NCBI GenBank assembly: GCA_903938205.1
Contig: CAJACJ010000291.1
Coordinates: 1 to 7,543 of the forward strand
Direction: 5' to 3'
Origin: an uncultured bacterium
Lineage (GTDB): Bacteria; Planctomycetota; Phycisphaerae; Phycisphaerales; SM1A02
Length of the DNA stretch: 7,543 nt
Shown: positions 1 through 6,850 of the stretch, piece after piece
How positions within the stretch are numbered: the stretch's first letter is position 1
Layout: the number at the start of each line of letters is the position of its first letter
Notes under the pieces: model-generated
Told to the model about the DNA's origin: nothing
What the model saw: only the letters and a program-made list of their open reading frames with translations
The model's database searches: none
Made by a program: the position numbers and the translations under genes

Positions 1-1918
1 CCACGCGATTCGCCTAACCCACAAGCAAACCGCCGCGCTTTCGTTTGCGGCCATTGGCATTGTCTTTGGCGACATTGGAACCAGTCCGCTGTATGCGCTG
101 AAAGCCTGCATGGAGCATCGCAGTCATTCCAATCCAATCGATGAGGGATTTATTTTGGGAATTCTGTCCATGATGACTTGGGCGCTGTTGATCACCGTGA
201 ATCTGAAATATTTGCTCATGATTCTGCGCGCCACAAATCATGGCGAGGGCGGAATATTTTCCTTGCTGTCGCTTATTCCCAGGTCTCTGAACAAAGGGCG
301 AGGCCTTCGAACCCGCACGCTTGTGTTGCTGGCCATGTTGGGCGCGGGACTTTTATTTGGCGATGGCTTGATTACCCCAAGCATTTCGGTGCTCAGCGCG
401 GTTGAGGGTTTGAAGGAGTTGCCCAATCCCCCAACATGGATTGGTGAGGCGATTGTGCCAATCACCTTGGCCATTTTAACCGGCCTCTTCGCGGTGCAGC
501 AATTTGGCACCGGTAGCATTGGCAAATTCTTCGGCCCGATCATGATCGCTTGGTTCCTACTTCTGGCGGTGATGGGTCTGCACCAAATTCAGACGAATCC
601 GCAAATCATCAAGGCGCTGAATCCCATCTATGTTTGGTATTTCATTCAAAGCGATCCATTTCAAGCATTCACCGTGCTGGGTTCCGTGGTGCTTGTGGTC
701 ACGGGCGCGGAGGCGTTGTACGCCGATGTTGGCCACTTTGGAAAGTTTCCAATTCAACTCGCTTGGTACTCCATTGTTCTGCCATCGCTGTTGTTGAATT
801 ACTTCGGTCAAGGCGCGTATGTATTGGAATTTATTCGCCAAGGCGCGCTGGATGAGGAATCGGTGCACGCGCTTCGACCATTCTTTGGCATGGCGCCTGA
901 CTGGGGCATTGTTCCGTTGGTCATCATCGCAACTATTGCCGCCATTATCGCCAGTCAAGCCATGATTAGCGGCGTGTTTAGCATTGCGCGGCAGGCGGTG
1001 CGGTTGGGATATTTGCCGCGCTTGCGCGTGGTGCACACGAGTAGCGACACCGAAGGTCAAATTTATTTACCTGCGATCAATTTAATCATGCTGATTGGTT
1101 GCGTGATGACGGTGATTCTTTTTCCAAGCAGCGAAAAACTAGGTAGCGCATACGGCATCGCGGTCACGGGCGACATGATCATCACCACGCTCTTGTTCAG
1201 CGTCATGGCGCGGCGTCGTTGGCGTTGGCACCGTTGGCAAGTTGTAGTGGTGGGCTCGTTCTTCTTGGTGATCGATGGCCTTTTCTTTGGAGCCAATTTG
1301 CTCAAAGCACTCACTGGAGGTTGGTTCACCCTCACCATCGCGCTTGGCGCAACTTTGATCATGCTCACATGGCAGCAGGGGTCCTATTTGTTGGGCAAAA
1401 AATTCGCCGAGACATCCAGCAATATTCATGAGTTTTTAGCGGCTTTATGGGTAAAAGAAGTTCCACGCGTGCCGGGTACCGCGGTGTTTCTCACCACCAA
1501 CAATGCCACGCCGTTCTCCTTGTCTTCATTTGTGGAGCACAGTCATGTCTTGCATCAGCAAGTCTTGTTGGTCAGCGTGACGCCAATCAATTTGCCAGTG
1601 GCGCCACCGCAGCGGCAAATTCGAGTGACATGGATGCCCGACGGTTTCTACAAAGTGTCCGCGCAGTGCGGATTTATGGAGAGTCCTGACATTCCAAAAT
1701 TATTGGAGAAGGCCCGTGAACACGGACTTGCATGGGATCCTGAAAGCACCACCTATTTCTCGCGACGCGTGGTGGTGTTGACCACAGGCAATTCACCCAT
1801 GGCGTTGTGGCGCAAGAGATTGTTCGCATCATTGTCCACCGTCGCCACCGACAGTGTTCGAACTTTTAATTTGCCGCCAAGCCGCGTGGTTGAGTTCGGC
1901 GTTCAAATGGAGTTGTAA
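1..1918 (+). CDS. kup: Kup-type potassium uptake transporter (5' end outside window)
   Basis: K+ uptake permease of the KUP/HAK/KT family, an inner-membrane protein that in studied members works as a K+/H+ symporter. The open frame runs from nucleotide 2 with no start codon before family motifs appear, so the gene begins left of the window. The ATG at 110 is internal, because it lies after the conserved first-helix motif GDIGTSPLY (nt 68-94). About 638 codons are visible against 622 in E. coli Kup, so only a few to perhaps 20 residues are missing. Other family signatures are GDGLITPSISVLSAVEG (from nt 359), GAEALYADVGHFG (from about nt 704), SIARQAVRLGYLPRL (about nt 979-1023) and AYGIAVTGDM (about nt 1149-1178). 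About 12 hydrophobic segments are followed by a soluble C-terminal region from about nt 1430. The tail RVVEFGVQMEL matches the usual RVVELG-type ending, so the 3' end is complete. Its stop lies 3 nt before the ABC permease, which suggests one operon. Confidence 0.96.
   Translation, partial: HAIRLTHKQTAALSFAAIGIVFGDIGTSPLYALKACMEHRSHSNPIDEGFILGILSMMTWALLITVNLKYLLMILRATNHGEGGIFSLLSLIPRSLNKGRGLRTRTLVLLAMLGAGLLFGDGLITPSISVLSAVEGLKELPNPPTWIGEAIVPITLAILTGLFAVQQFGTGSIGKFFGPIMIAWFLLLAVMGLHQIQTNPQIIKALNPIYVWYFIQSDPFQAFTVLGSVVLVVTGAEALYADVGHFGKFPIQLAWYSIVLPSLLLNYFGQGAYVLEFIRQGALDEESVHALRPFFGMAPDWGIVPLVIIATIAAIIASQAMISGVFSIARQAVRLGYLPRLRVVHTSSDTEGQIYLPAINLIMLIGCVMTVILFPSSEKLGSAYGIAVTGDMIITTLLFSVMARRRWRWHRWQVVVVGSFFLVIDGLFFGANLLKALTGGWFTLTIALGATLIMLTWQQGSYLLGKKFAETSSNIHEFLAALWVKEVPRVPGTAVFLTTNNATPFSLSSFVEHSHVLHQQVLLVSVTPINLPVAPPQRQIRVTWMPDGFYKVSAQCGFMESPDIPKLLEKAREHGLAWDPESTTYFSRRVVVLTTGNSPMALWRKRLFASLSTVATDSVRTFNLPPSRVVEFGVQMEL
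1909..1912 (+). promoter_or_regulatory. Ribosome binding site selecting a GTG start
   Basis: GGAG lies 9 nt upstream of the GTG at 1922, inside the last codons of kup. It supports GTG 1922 as the permease start. The downstream protein opens MLRIALKMLFGDSAKF, as DevC-type permeases typically do, which agrees with this choice. Because the site is inside kup, ribosomes finishing kup could reinitiate here. Confidence 0.6.
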
Positions 1919-1921
1919 ATC

Positions 1922-3085
1922 GTGCTTCGAATCGCATTGAAAATGTTGTTTGGTGACAGCGCAAAGTTCTACGGCATTCTGCTGGGACTAACGTTCGCCA
2001 CCCTGCTGATTACGCAGCAAGCAGCCATTTTTGTGGGATTAATGAGCCGCACTTACGCGTTGATTGAGGAAACTCCGCAAGCCGATTTATGGGTGACCGA
2101 TCCAACGATGCAATTTGTGGATGACACCAAGCCCATGCAGGTGACGGCGCTTGATCGCGTTCGCAGCGTGAGTGGAATTGAGTGGGCAAGTCCGCTGTTC
2201 AAGGGATTACTTGTGGCAAAGTTGCCCAATGGTGGTCGGCAAATTTGCGATGTCATTGGCGTGGACGACGCAACACTGATTGGCGCACCCGCCACCATGT
2301 TGAAGGGCAATTTAGAGGATCTGCGAAAGACCGACGCGATTTTTATTGAGAGCCGCGGCGCGAACAAGCAACTTATGCAACCACTCACGGCGGACAAGAA
2401 CGGACCAAAGCGTCCGATGCAAGTCGGTGACGAGTTGGAGTTGAACGAACGTCGCGCCATTATTGCCGGCATCGCGGAGACACGTCCATCGTTTCAAAAT
2501 GTTCCAATCATTTACACAACCTACTTGCGCGCGGTTGGATTTGCGCCAGCCAATCGGCGCACGCTGAGTCTGATTTTGGTGAAGGCACTGCCAGGGCAGG
2601 ACTTGCCTGAATTGCAGAAGCGCATTCAGACGCAGACTGGTTTGACCGCCTATACACCAGCGGAATTCAGCTGGAAAACACTTGATTATTGGATGACGCA
2701 GACCGGCATTCCAATTAATTTTGGCATGGCCATTGTGCTTGGATTTTTGGTGGGCGTGGCTATCGCGGGGCAAATGTTTTATAACTTCACGTTGGACAAC
2801 TTGCGTTACTTCGGCGCCATGAAAGCGATGGGCGCAACAAGCCGCCAACTTTTGCAAATGGTCGCCGTGCAAGGTTTGGCCGCGGGCATTCTTGGTTTGG
2901 GTTTGGGCCTAGGCGCGACGGCGCTCTTTGGTTTAATGATTCCGGGCGATCGCTTGGCGTTTAAACTGACTTGGCACCTTCCAATTATTTCAACAATCGC
3001 CGTGGTTATTATTGTGCTTGGCGCCAGCAGCCTTTCCATTTGGAAAGTGATTCGACTTGATCCTAAGGAAGTGTTCAGCGGATGA
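1922..3085 (+). CDS. DevC/FtsX-like ABC exporter permease
   Basis: Membrane subunit of an ABC exporter with the FtsX/MacB-type fold, closest in look to the DevC family (DevBCA exports heterocyst glycolipids in cyanobacteria). It is 387 residues long, usual for the family. Layout: first membrane helix at about residues 17-40, a large extracytoplasmic domain at about 45-255, then three helices near 264-285, 312-338 and 352-375. Family-like stretches are ADLWVTDPTMQFVDD (54-68), GIPINFG (262-268), YNFTLDNLRYFGAMKAMGA (287-305, the cytoplasmic segment expected to contact the ATPase) and the C-terminal RLDPKEVFSG. The start is GTG. The stop overlaps the ATPase start by 4 nt (ATGA), so the two are probably translated in step. 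The permease probably works as a dimer with two ATPase copies. Other FtsX-fold exporters (MacB, LolC/E) are possible relatives, but MacB carries its own ATPase domain, absent here, and the neighbouring fusion protein favours DevC. The substrate is unknown. Confidence 0.9.
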   Translation: MLRIALKMLFGDSAKFYGILLGLTFATLLITQQAAIFVGLMSRTYALIEETPQADLWVTDPTMQFVDDTKPMQVTALDRVRSVSGIEWASPLFKGLLVAKLPNGGRQICDVIGVDDATLIGAPATMLKGNLEDLRKTDAIFIESRGANKQLMQPLTADKNGPKRPMQVGDELELNERRAIIAGIAETRPSFQNVPIIYTTYLRAVGFAPANRRTLSLILVKALPGQDLPELQKRIQTQTGLTAYTPAEFSWKTLDYWMTQTGIPINFGMAIVLGFLVGVAIAGQMFYNFTLDNLRYFGAMKAMGATSRQLLQMVAVQGLAAGILGLGLGLGATALFGLMIPGDRLAFKLTWHLPIISTIAVVIIVLGASSLSIWKVIRLDPKEVFSG

Positions 3086-3828
3086 GTGTCGAGCAAGCAA
3101 TTTTTTGTGAGGGCATTACCAAGACCTACGGAGAAGGCGAAGCCGCTGTGAAGGCGTTGCGCGGGATAGATTTAACAGCCGACTTTGGCGAGATTGTTGC
3201 GCTGGTTGGACCAAGTGGTTGTGGAAAGACCACGCTCATTTCTATCTTCGCGGCAATCTTGTCGCGTAGTAGCGGGGTGCTTCGGCTTGCTGGCGTGGAT
3301 CCAGACGCCATGACCAATCAAGAGCGAACCTTGTTTCGCAGGGAAAAAATTGGATTTATTTTTCAACAGTTCAATTTGGTGCCGCAAATTAGCGTGGTTG
3401 AAAATGTGGCTAGTCCACTGCTTTTGCGCGGCGAAAACAAAAGCGAGGCCTTGGATCGAGCGGAGAAATTATTGACCGAAGTAGGCCTTCACAATCGCGC
3501 GCAAAGCAAGCCGTCCAAGCTTTCAGGCGGTCAACAACAACGCGTGGCCATTGCGCGTAGTTTAATTCACGAGCCAAGTATTTTGGTGTGCGACGAACCC
3601 ACCAGCGCGCTTGACGGCGCCACGGGTCAACGCGTCATGGAACTTATCCGTGAGCAGGGCCGTCGACCCGATAGGCTTGTTGTTCTTGTGACACACGATG
3701 AGCGTATTTACCATTTTGCAGATCGCATTGCGCACGTGGACGATGGATTGATCACGCGGATTGTGAGCAGCGATATGGAACTTGCCGCGCTTCAAGCGGT
3801 CGCATTAGAAAAAGGAAAAGCACAATGA
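3082..3828 (+). CDS. ABC exporter ATPase, DevA/LolD/MacB type
   Basis: Cytoplasmic nucleotide-binding subunit that powers the permease encoded just upstream. At 248 residues it is a single complete ATPase domain with every expected motif: A-loop tyrosine near residue 16, Walker A GPSGCGKTT (43-51), Q-loop FQQFNL (94-99), signature LSGGQ (147-151) followed by QQRVAIARSL, Walker B ILVCDE (167-172), D-loop SALD (175-178) and the H-loop histidine at 205 in VTHDER. FQQFNLVPQISVVENV is typical of the group that pairs with FtsX-fold permeases (LolD, MacB, FtsE, DevA). A short C-terminal extension of about 30 residues follows the core. The ATG overlaps the permease stop by 4 nt, and its own stop overlaps the next start by 4 nt. 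An intact catalytic set indicates an active ATPase. Assignment to DevA rather than LolD rests on the HlyD-type neighbour. Confidence 0.95.
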   Translation: MSVEQAIFCEGITKTYGEGEAAVKALRGIDLTADFGEIVALVGPSGCGKTTLISIFAAILSRSSGVLRLAGVDPDAMTNQERTLFRREKIGFIFQQFNLVPQISVVENVASPLLLRGENKSEALDRAEKLLTEVGLHNRAQSKPSKLSGGQQQRVAIARSLIHEPSILVCDEPTSALDGATGQRVMELIREQGRRPDRLVVLVTHDERIYHFADRIAHVDDGLITRIVSSDMELAALQAVALEKGKAQ

Positions 3829-4976
3829 AAATGAAAATTCGATTCATCATTCTTCCCATCATCGCCTTGATTGGTATTGGCCTTGCTATCTACACCGTCT
3901 ACAAGCAAAATCGTCCAGCGCCCAACTCGCCGCCAAGCGGGCAGCCCACCAAGAGTCCATTTTCAAATCGCGTTGCTGGCAGTGGCTTGGTTGAACCGGC
4001 CTCGGAAATTATGAACATTGGAACATCCATTCCCGGCACCGTGCAAAGTGTGTCCGTGAAAGAGGGACAATTGGTGAAAAAGGGCGACATTTTATTCACT
4101 ATTGATCAGCGCGATACGGTTGCGCAATTGGGAGCCGCCAAAGCAAAATTGGAGGTGGCTACTCGCAAAGTGGAGCAGTTGAAATCCATGCCGCGCGCGG
4201 AGGATGTGGATCGCGCGACGGCTATTGTGGCGCAGCGACAATCGGCGGTGAACGACGCAACACTTCGACTTGAAAGATTAAATGCCGTGGAGGATCAGTC
4301 GGCTATCAGCGCCAATGAAAGGCCGACGCGCATGTTTGAAATGAGTTTGACCAAGTCGCGTCTTGATGAGGCAAAGTCGGAATTGGCGCGCATGATGAAG
4401 GGCACTTATCCAGAAGACTTGGCCGTGGCTATGGCGGAAGCGAAGGTGGCCGATGCGGATGTGGCCATGTTGCAAACCGACCTTGCGCAAAGCGAAGTGA
4501 AGGCGCCGATCGATGGCACCGTGCTTCGTGTGAACGCGCGTGCGGGTGAATTTGCGTCGGCCGGCGCTTTGCGCGAAGGCTTGGTGGTGATGGGTCAACT
4601 CACGCCACTACACATTCGCGTGGATGTGGATGAGCTTGATGCGTGGCGCTTCGACCCCAATGGCAAGGCAGTGGCTATGTTGCGCGGCGGAAAAATAGTG
4701 GAATTTCCCATTGAATATGTGCGAACTGTTCCAGTTGTCATTCCCAAGCGCACTCTGACTGGTGAAAATTCCGAACGCATTGACACGCGCGTCATGGAAA
4801 TGATTTATCGCTTTACTCAAGACAATCCGAAAGTTTTACCTGGTCAATTATTGGATGTCTACATTGATAGCGGATTGGTTACGCCGGCAACTCCAGCAAC
4901 TCCAGTAACTCCAGCAACTCCGGCATCTCCCGCAAGCGTGCCCGTGCAAGTTGTTGAGCCAGCGAAGTCGAACTGA
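3825..4976 (+). CDS. HlyD-family membrane fusion protein (DevB-like)
   Basis: Periplasmic adaptor that would link the inner-membrane exporter to an outer-membrane channel. It has 383 residues. A basic N-terminus and one membrane anchor (about residues 6-25) come first. There is no lipobox cysteine, so it is anchored by the helix rather than by lipid. A proline-rich linker (31-45) follows. The two lipoyl half-motifs are at about 71-94 (GTVQSVSVKEGQLVKKGD) and 225-243 (VKAPIDGTVLRVNARAGEF). Between them lies an alpha-helical coiled-coil hairpin (about 98-222), with PRAEDVDRA entering one arm and YPEDLAVAMAEAKV the other, a pattern seen in DevB-type adaptors. A beta-barrel-like part follows (LHIRVDVDELDAWRF, 262-276), then a conserved-looking ending at NPKVLPGQLLDVYID (334-348). 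After this comes an unusual tail of TPA repeats (353-371). The start overlaps the ATPase stop (ATGA), with a purine-rich AAAGGAAAAG (3811-3820) as ribosome binding site. No TolC-like gene follows in the window. Confidence 0.92.
   Translation: MKMKIRFIILPIIALIGIGLAIYTVYKQNRPAPNSPPSGQPTKSPFSNRVAGSGLVEPASEIMNIGTSIPGTVQSVSVKEGQLVKKGDILFTIDQRDTVAQLGAAKAKLEVATRKVEQLKSMPRAEDVDRATAIVAQRQSAVNDATLRLERLNAVEDQSAISANERPTRMFEMSLTKSRLDEAKSELARMMKGTYPEDLAVAMAEAKVADADVAMLQTDLAQSEVKAPIDGTVLRVNARAGEFASAGALREGLVVMGQLTPLHIRVDVDELDAWRFDPNGKAVAMLRGGKIVEFPIEYVRTVPVVIPKRTLTGENSERIDTRVMEMIYRFTQDNPKVLPGQLLDVYIDSGLVTPATPATPVTPATPASPASVPVQVVEPAKSN
4881..4934 (+). repeat. Six tandem 9-nt units coding a Thr-Pro-Ala tail
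   Basis: Six in-frame 9-nt units with consensus ACTCCAGCA run back to back near the 3' end of the fusion protein gene. The units are ACGCCGGCA, ACTCCAGCA, ACTCCAGTA, ACTCCAGCA, ACTCCGGCA and TCTCCCGCA. They encode TPA, TPA, TPV, TPA, TPA and SPA. The units differ mostly at third positions, so the array has drifted. A whole-unit gain or loss would keep the frame. The protein segment is probably a flexible, extended linker in the periplasm. Confidence 0.85.
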
Positions 4977-4982
4977 ATATAC

Positions 4983-5013
4983 ATTTGCAAGTTGTCGTGG
5001 CGCAAATATTTTT
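4983..5013 (+). terminator. Weak candidate terminator hairpin after the exporter operon
   Basis: ATTTGC (4983-4988) can pair with GCAAAT (5002-5007) across a 13-nt loop, followed by ATTTTTA. It sits 6 nt after the fusion protein stop and before the convergent stress-protein gene, where a terminator would be expected. The stem is short and AT-rich and the loop is long, so this is only a possibility. The rest of the 59-nt gap shows nothing else I can name. Confidence 0.25.
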
Positions 5014-5035
5014 ACATTGAACGCGCAAGCAATGG

Positions 5036-5881
5036 TTAGCGCACAATAAGAACTGGCCGCGTGCTGCGATGAACCAAGTCGGTTGCAACGCTGCCAAGCA
5101 AGAGTTTGCTCATGCCGGTTGCGGCTGTTGTTCCCACAACGATCACGTCCGCGTTTCTATCTTCAGCAACATCAAGCAGCACTTCAACGGCGGAGCCCGG
5201 ACAGGTCAGTCCTTGCACACGCACGCCAGAGGCCGCGAACTTTTGTGTTCGTTCGGACAAGCCAGCGCGCGCCACGGCGTCGCTTTCGCCAGCCTCCACA
5301 ATTGGAACGGCTGGAACTTCCACTCCCACAAATGGCCCAGCTACTTGCGTGGAATGCATCAAGCTCACTTCGGCGTTCTCAAATGGCGCCGCAACGCGCA
5401 CCGCAAATTCCGCGGCACGGTCTGCTTCCGCTGAGAAATCGGCTCCAACCAGTAAGTTTTTGAAAGACACGGGACGCACAGCGTCTGATGGATGCACGAC
5501 CAACGTTGGAGTGGTTGCCAATTTCAATGTTGAATCCGCCACCGATCCCATAAAGATTCGGCTGAGCATATTTTTTCCGCGGCTTCCAATCACCAATAAA
5601 TCGGACCCAGACTCGCGCGCGATCTTTGCCACCACTTCGGCCGTGGCGCCTTTAAGCAATTGAACTTGCGTGGGAATTCCGCGCTCCATTTCGCACGCAG
5701 CCAAGCCAGCCAAACACACTCGCACTTCTTCCTCACTTAAACCGTGGTCGTCCTTGGTGTACGCATGCACCAACAAAAGCGAAGCTTTATGTACAAGCGC
5801 CAACTCAGCCGCCCAACCCAGCGCGGTTGCGGCGGGGGGCGAGAAGTCCGTTCCAACAGTAATAAGGCGAAGTGGATTCAT
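5036..5881 (-). CDS. Universal stress protein with two tandem Usp domains
   Basis: Soluble cytoplasmic protein of the UspA superfamily, 281 residues, with two Usp domains in one chain (about 1-131 and 138-281). Each opens with a beta strand and a conserved aspartate: LITVGTDFS (D12) and LLVGADFS (D148). The first domain carries the full ATP-binding motif G-2X-G-9X-G-S (G99, G102, G112, S113), so ATP binding is likely. In the second domain the middle glycine is alanine (G250, A253, G263, S264), a possible weakening. The start at 5881 was chosen because GGAG lies upstream and the Usp fold begins right after MNPLRL. A longer in-frame start at 5959 would add a cysteine-rich leader and overlap the divergent metal transporter gene. 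Such proteins are generally induced by starvation or stress and can regulate transporters, but no partner can be named here. The gene converges on the exporter operon and diverges from the CDF gene. Confidence 0.93.
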   Translation of the reverse strand: MNPLRLITVGTDFSPPAATALGWAAELALVHKASLLLVHAYTKDDHGLSEEEVRVCLAGLAACEMERGIPTQVQLLKGATAEVVAKIARESGSDLLVIGSRGKNMLSRIFMGSVADSTLKLATTPTLVVHPSDAVRPVSFKNLLVGADFSAEADRAAEFAVRVAAPFENAEVSLMHSTQVAGPFVGVEVPAVPIVEAGESDAVARAGLSERTQKFAASGVRVQGLTCPGSAVEVLLDVAEDRNADVIVVGTTAATGMSKLLLGSVATDLVHRSTRPVLIVR

Positions 5882-5946
5882 ATTGATGCGATCTCCATTA
5901 AAGATAGTACGCCCAATTTGTGTCTTGCAGTAGTAGCATTTCACAC
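5882..5946. promoter_or_regulatory. Divergent intergenic region between usp and CDF genes
   Basis: These 65 nt separate the two divergent start codons and must hold the promoter elements for at least one and probably both genes, unless these lie within the coding regions. I see no clear -35/-10 pair on either strand and no strong inverted repeat that would mark an operator. The minus-strand GGAG for the stress protein lies inside it. Confidence 0.4.
5893..5896 (-). promoter_or_regulatory. Ribosome binding site for the universal stress protein
   Basis: Read on the minus strand, GGAG lies 11 nt before the ATG whose first base is 5881. The spacing is slightly long but usable. It favours this ATG over the upstream in-frame start at 5959. 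Confidence 0.5.
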
Positions 5947-6828
5947 ATGAGCACCGCACAGTTAGAACACCGCGCCGCGCGTATTGCGCTGGTCACCTCC
6001 GTGGTGTTGTTGTTGACAAAACTTGCGGCATGGCGTCTGACCGGAAGCACCGCCGTGTTTGGCGACGCCATGGAAAGTGTTGTGAATGTGGCGGCCAGCG
6101 CGTTGGTGATTTGGAGCGTGTGGATGGCCAATCGGCCCGCTGACGAAACGCATCCGTACGGTCATGGAAAGGCTGAATTTTTAAGTTCCGCCATTGAAGG
6201 CGGCATGATTAGCGTGGCCATGTTGGTGGTCATGGTGCGCAGCGCGCTGGAACTATTTGATCGCAGCGCGGCCATTGAAAAAATTGATTTTGGGTTGCTG
6301 CTTCTTGCGTTCACCATCATGGCGAACGGCGGAGTTGGAATGTGGTTGATTCAAGTTGGCCGCAAAACAAAAAGCAGCGCGCTTCACGCGGATGGAATTC
6401 ACTTGATCTCAGACGCGTGGACCAGTGGCGCCGCGGTGGTTGCATTGTTGCTTGTGCGTTGGACGGGTTTGGCATTCATCGATCCAATCATTGCCTTGAT
6501 CATGGCGGTGTGGGTGGGCTTTGTTGGCTATCGACTCATTCGCCGCGCGCTTGGTGATTTGCTTGATGAGCAGGATCTTGCGGACCTGGCCAAGGTTGAA
6601 ACAATTTTAAAAGATCACGTGCGTGTGGATGGTCCGCTGCCGCGCATTATTTCATTTCACAAAGTTCGCACGCGCCACAGTGGGCGCGATCATTGGGTTG
6701 ATTTTCATGTGCAACTTTCGGGCGACATGGATTTGAAATCCGCCCACGATGTTGCCAGTGAAATTGAAAATAAGATCGAGGCCGCGCTGGGTGGAACTGC
6801 CACGGCGCATATTGAACCCGGCCACTGA
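5947..6828 (+). CDS. Cation diffusion facilitator family metal transporter
   Basis: Inner-membrane metal/proton antiporter of the CDF family that exports divalent cations (Zn, Fe, Mn, Co or similar; the metal is not decidable here). It is 293 residues, normal for the family. About six membrane helices lie in roughly residues 11-195, followed by a cytoplasmic C-terminal domain. HPYGHGKAE (69-77) is a strong family signature. The fifth helix has the expected HxxxD metal site (H152, D156). The second helix has D40 but S44 in place of the usual second aspartate, with E43 and N47 close by. The C-terminal domain has several histidines (H238, H249, H254, H267) and ends with the typical HIEP (288-291). 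I chose ATG 5947 because the family alignment begins just after it. No Shine-Dalgarno sequence precedes it, and an in-frame GTG at 5920 would add nine residues. It diverges from usp and converges on chrA. Confidence 0.93.
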   Translation: MSTAQLEHRAARIALVTSVVLLLTKLAAWRLTGSTAVFGDAMESVVNVAASALVIWSVWMANRPADETHPYGHGKAEFLSSAIEGGMISVAMLVVMVRSALELFDRSAAIEKIDFGLLLLAFTIMANGGVGMWLIQVGRKTKSSALHADGIHLISDAWTSGAAVVALLLVRWTGLAFIDPIIALIMAVWVGFVGYRLIRRALGDLLDEQDLADLAKVETILKDHVRVDGPLPRIISFHKVRTRHSGRDHWVDFHVQLSGDMDLKSAHDVASEIENKIEAALGGTATAHIEPGH

Positions 6829-6850
6829 AAATGAACTGTTTGAAGCACTT

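Noticed and set aside
557..1060. 167-codon open frame on the minus strand inside kup
   Set aside because: It lies wholly antisense to an unmistakable Kup coding region. Its His/Arg/Gln-rich product has no recognisable motif and looks like a mirror of the kup codons.
1590..1620. Inverted repeat ATTTGCC/GGCAAAT around a 10-nt palindrome GTGGCGCCAC, resembling a hairpin
   Set aside because: It is inside conserved kup coding sequence and has no T-run. GCAAAT-type words recur here because Gln-Ile is often coded CAA ATT, so chance is the simpler reading.
2239..2248. Perfect 10-nt palindrome GCAAATTTGC as a possible operator
   Set aside because: It is in the middle of the permease gene at a Gln-Ile-Cys codon run, away from any start, and the similar words elsewhere in the window are explained by codon use.
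2312..2872. 186-codon open frame on the minus strand inside the permease gene
   Set aside because: It is fully antisense to the well-supported permease. Its composition looks random, and it has no ribosome binding site or family motif.
5106..5663. 185-codon Ser/Thr/Ala-rich open frame on the plus strand opposite the stress protein gene
   Set aside because: The low-complexity composition is what reverse-complement reading of the Usp codons gives, while the Usp frame carries clear domain motifs.
5882..5946. Candidate promoter boxes (TTGATG with GATAGT on the plus strand; TACTAT on the minus strand)
   Set aside because: The matches to consensus are poor and the plus-strand spacing is only 14 nt, so I cannot support a specific promoter.
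5882..5959. Upstream start for the stress protein giving a cysteine-rich leader (CSCVKCYYC, like a zinc knuckle)
   Set aside because: It would overlap the start of the divergent CDF gene and precede the GGAG that serves the ATG at 5881. Usp domains normally begin within a few residues of the chosen start.
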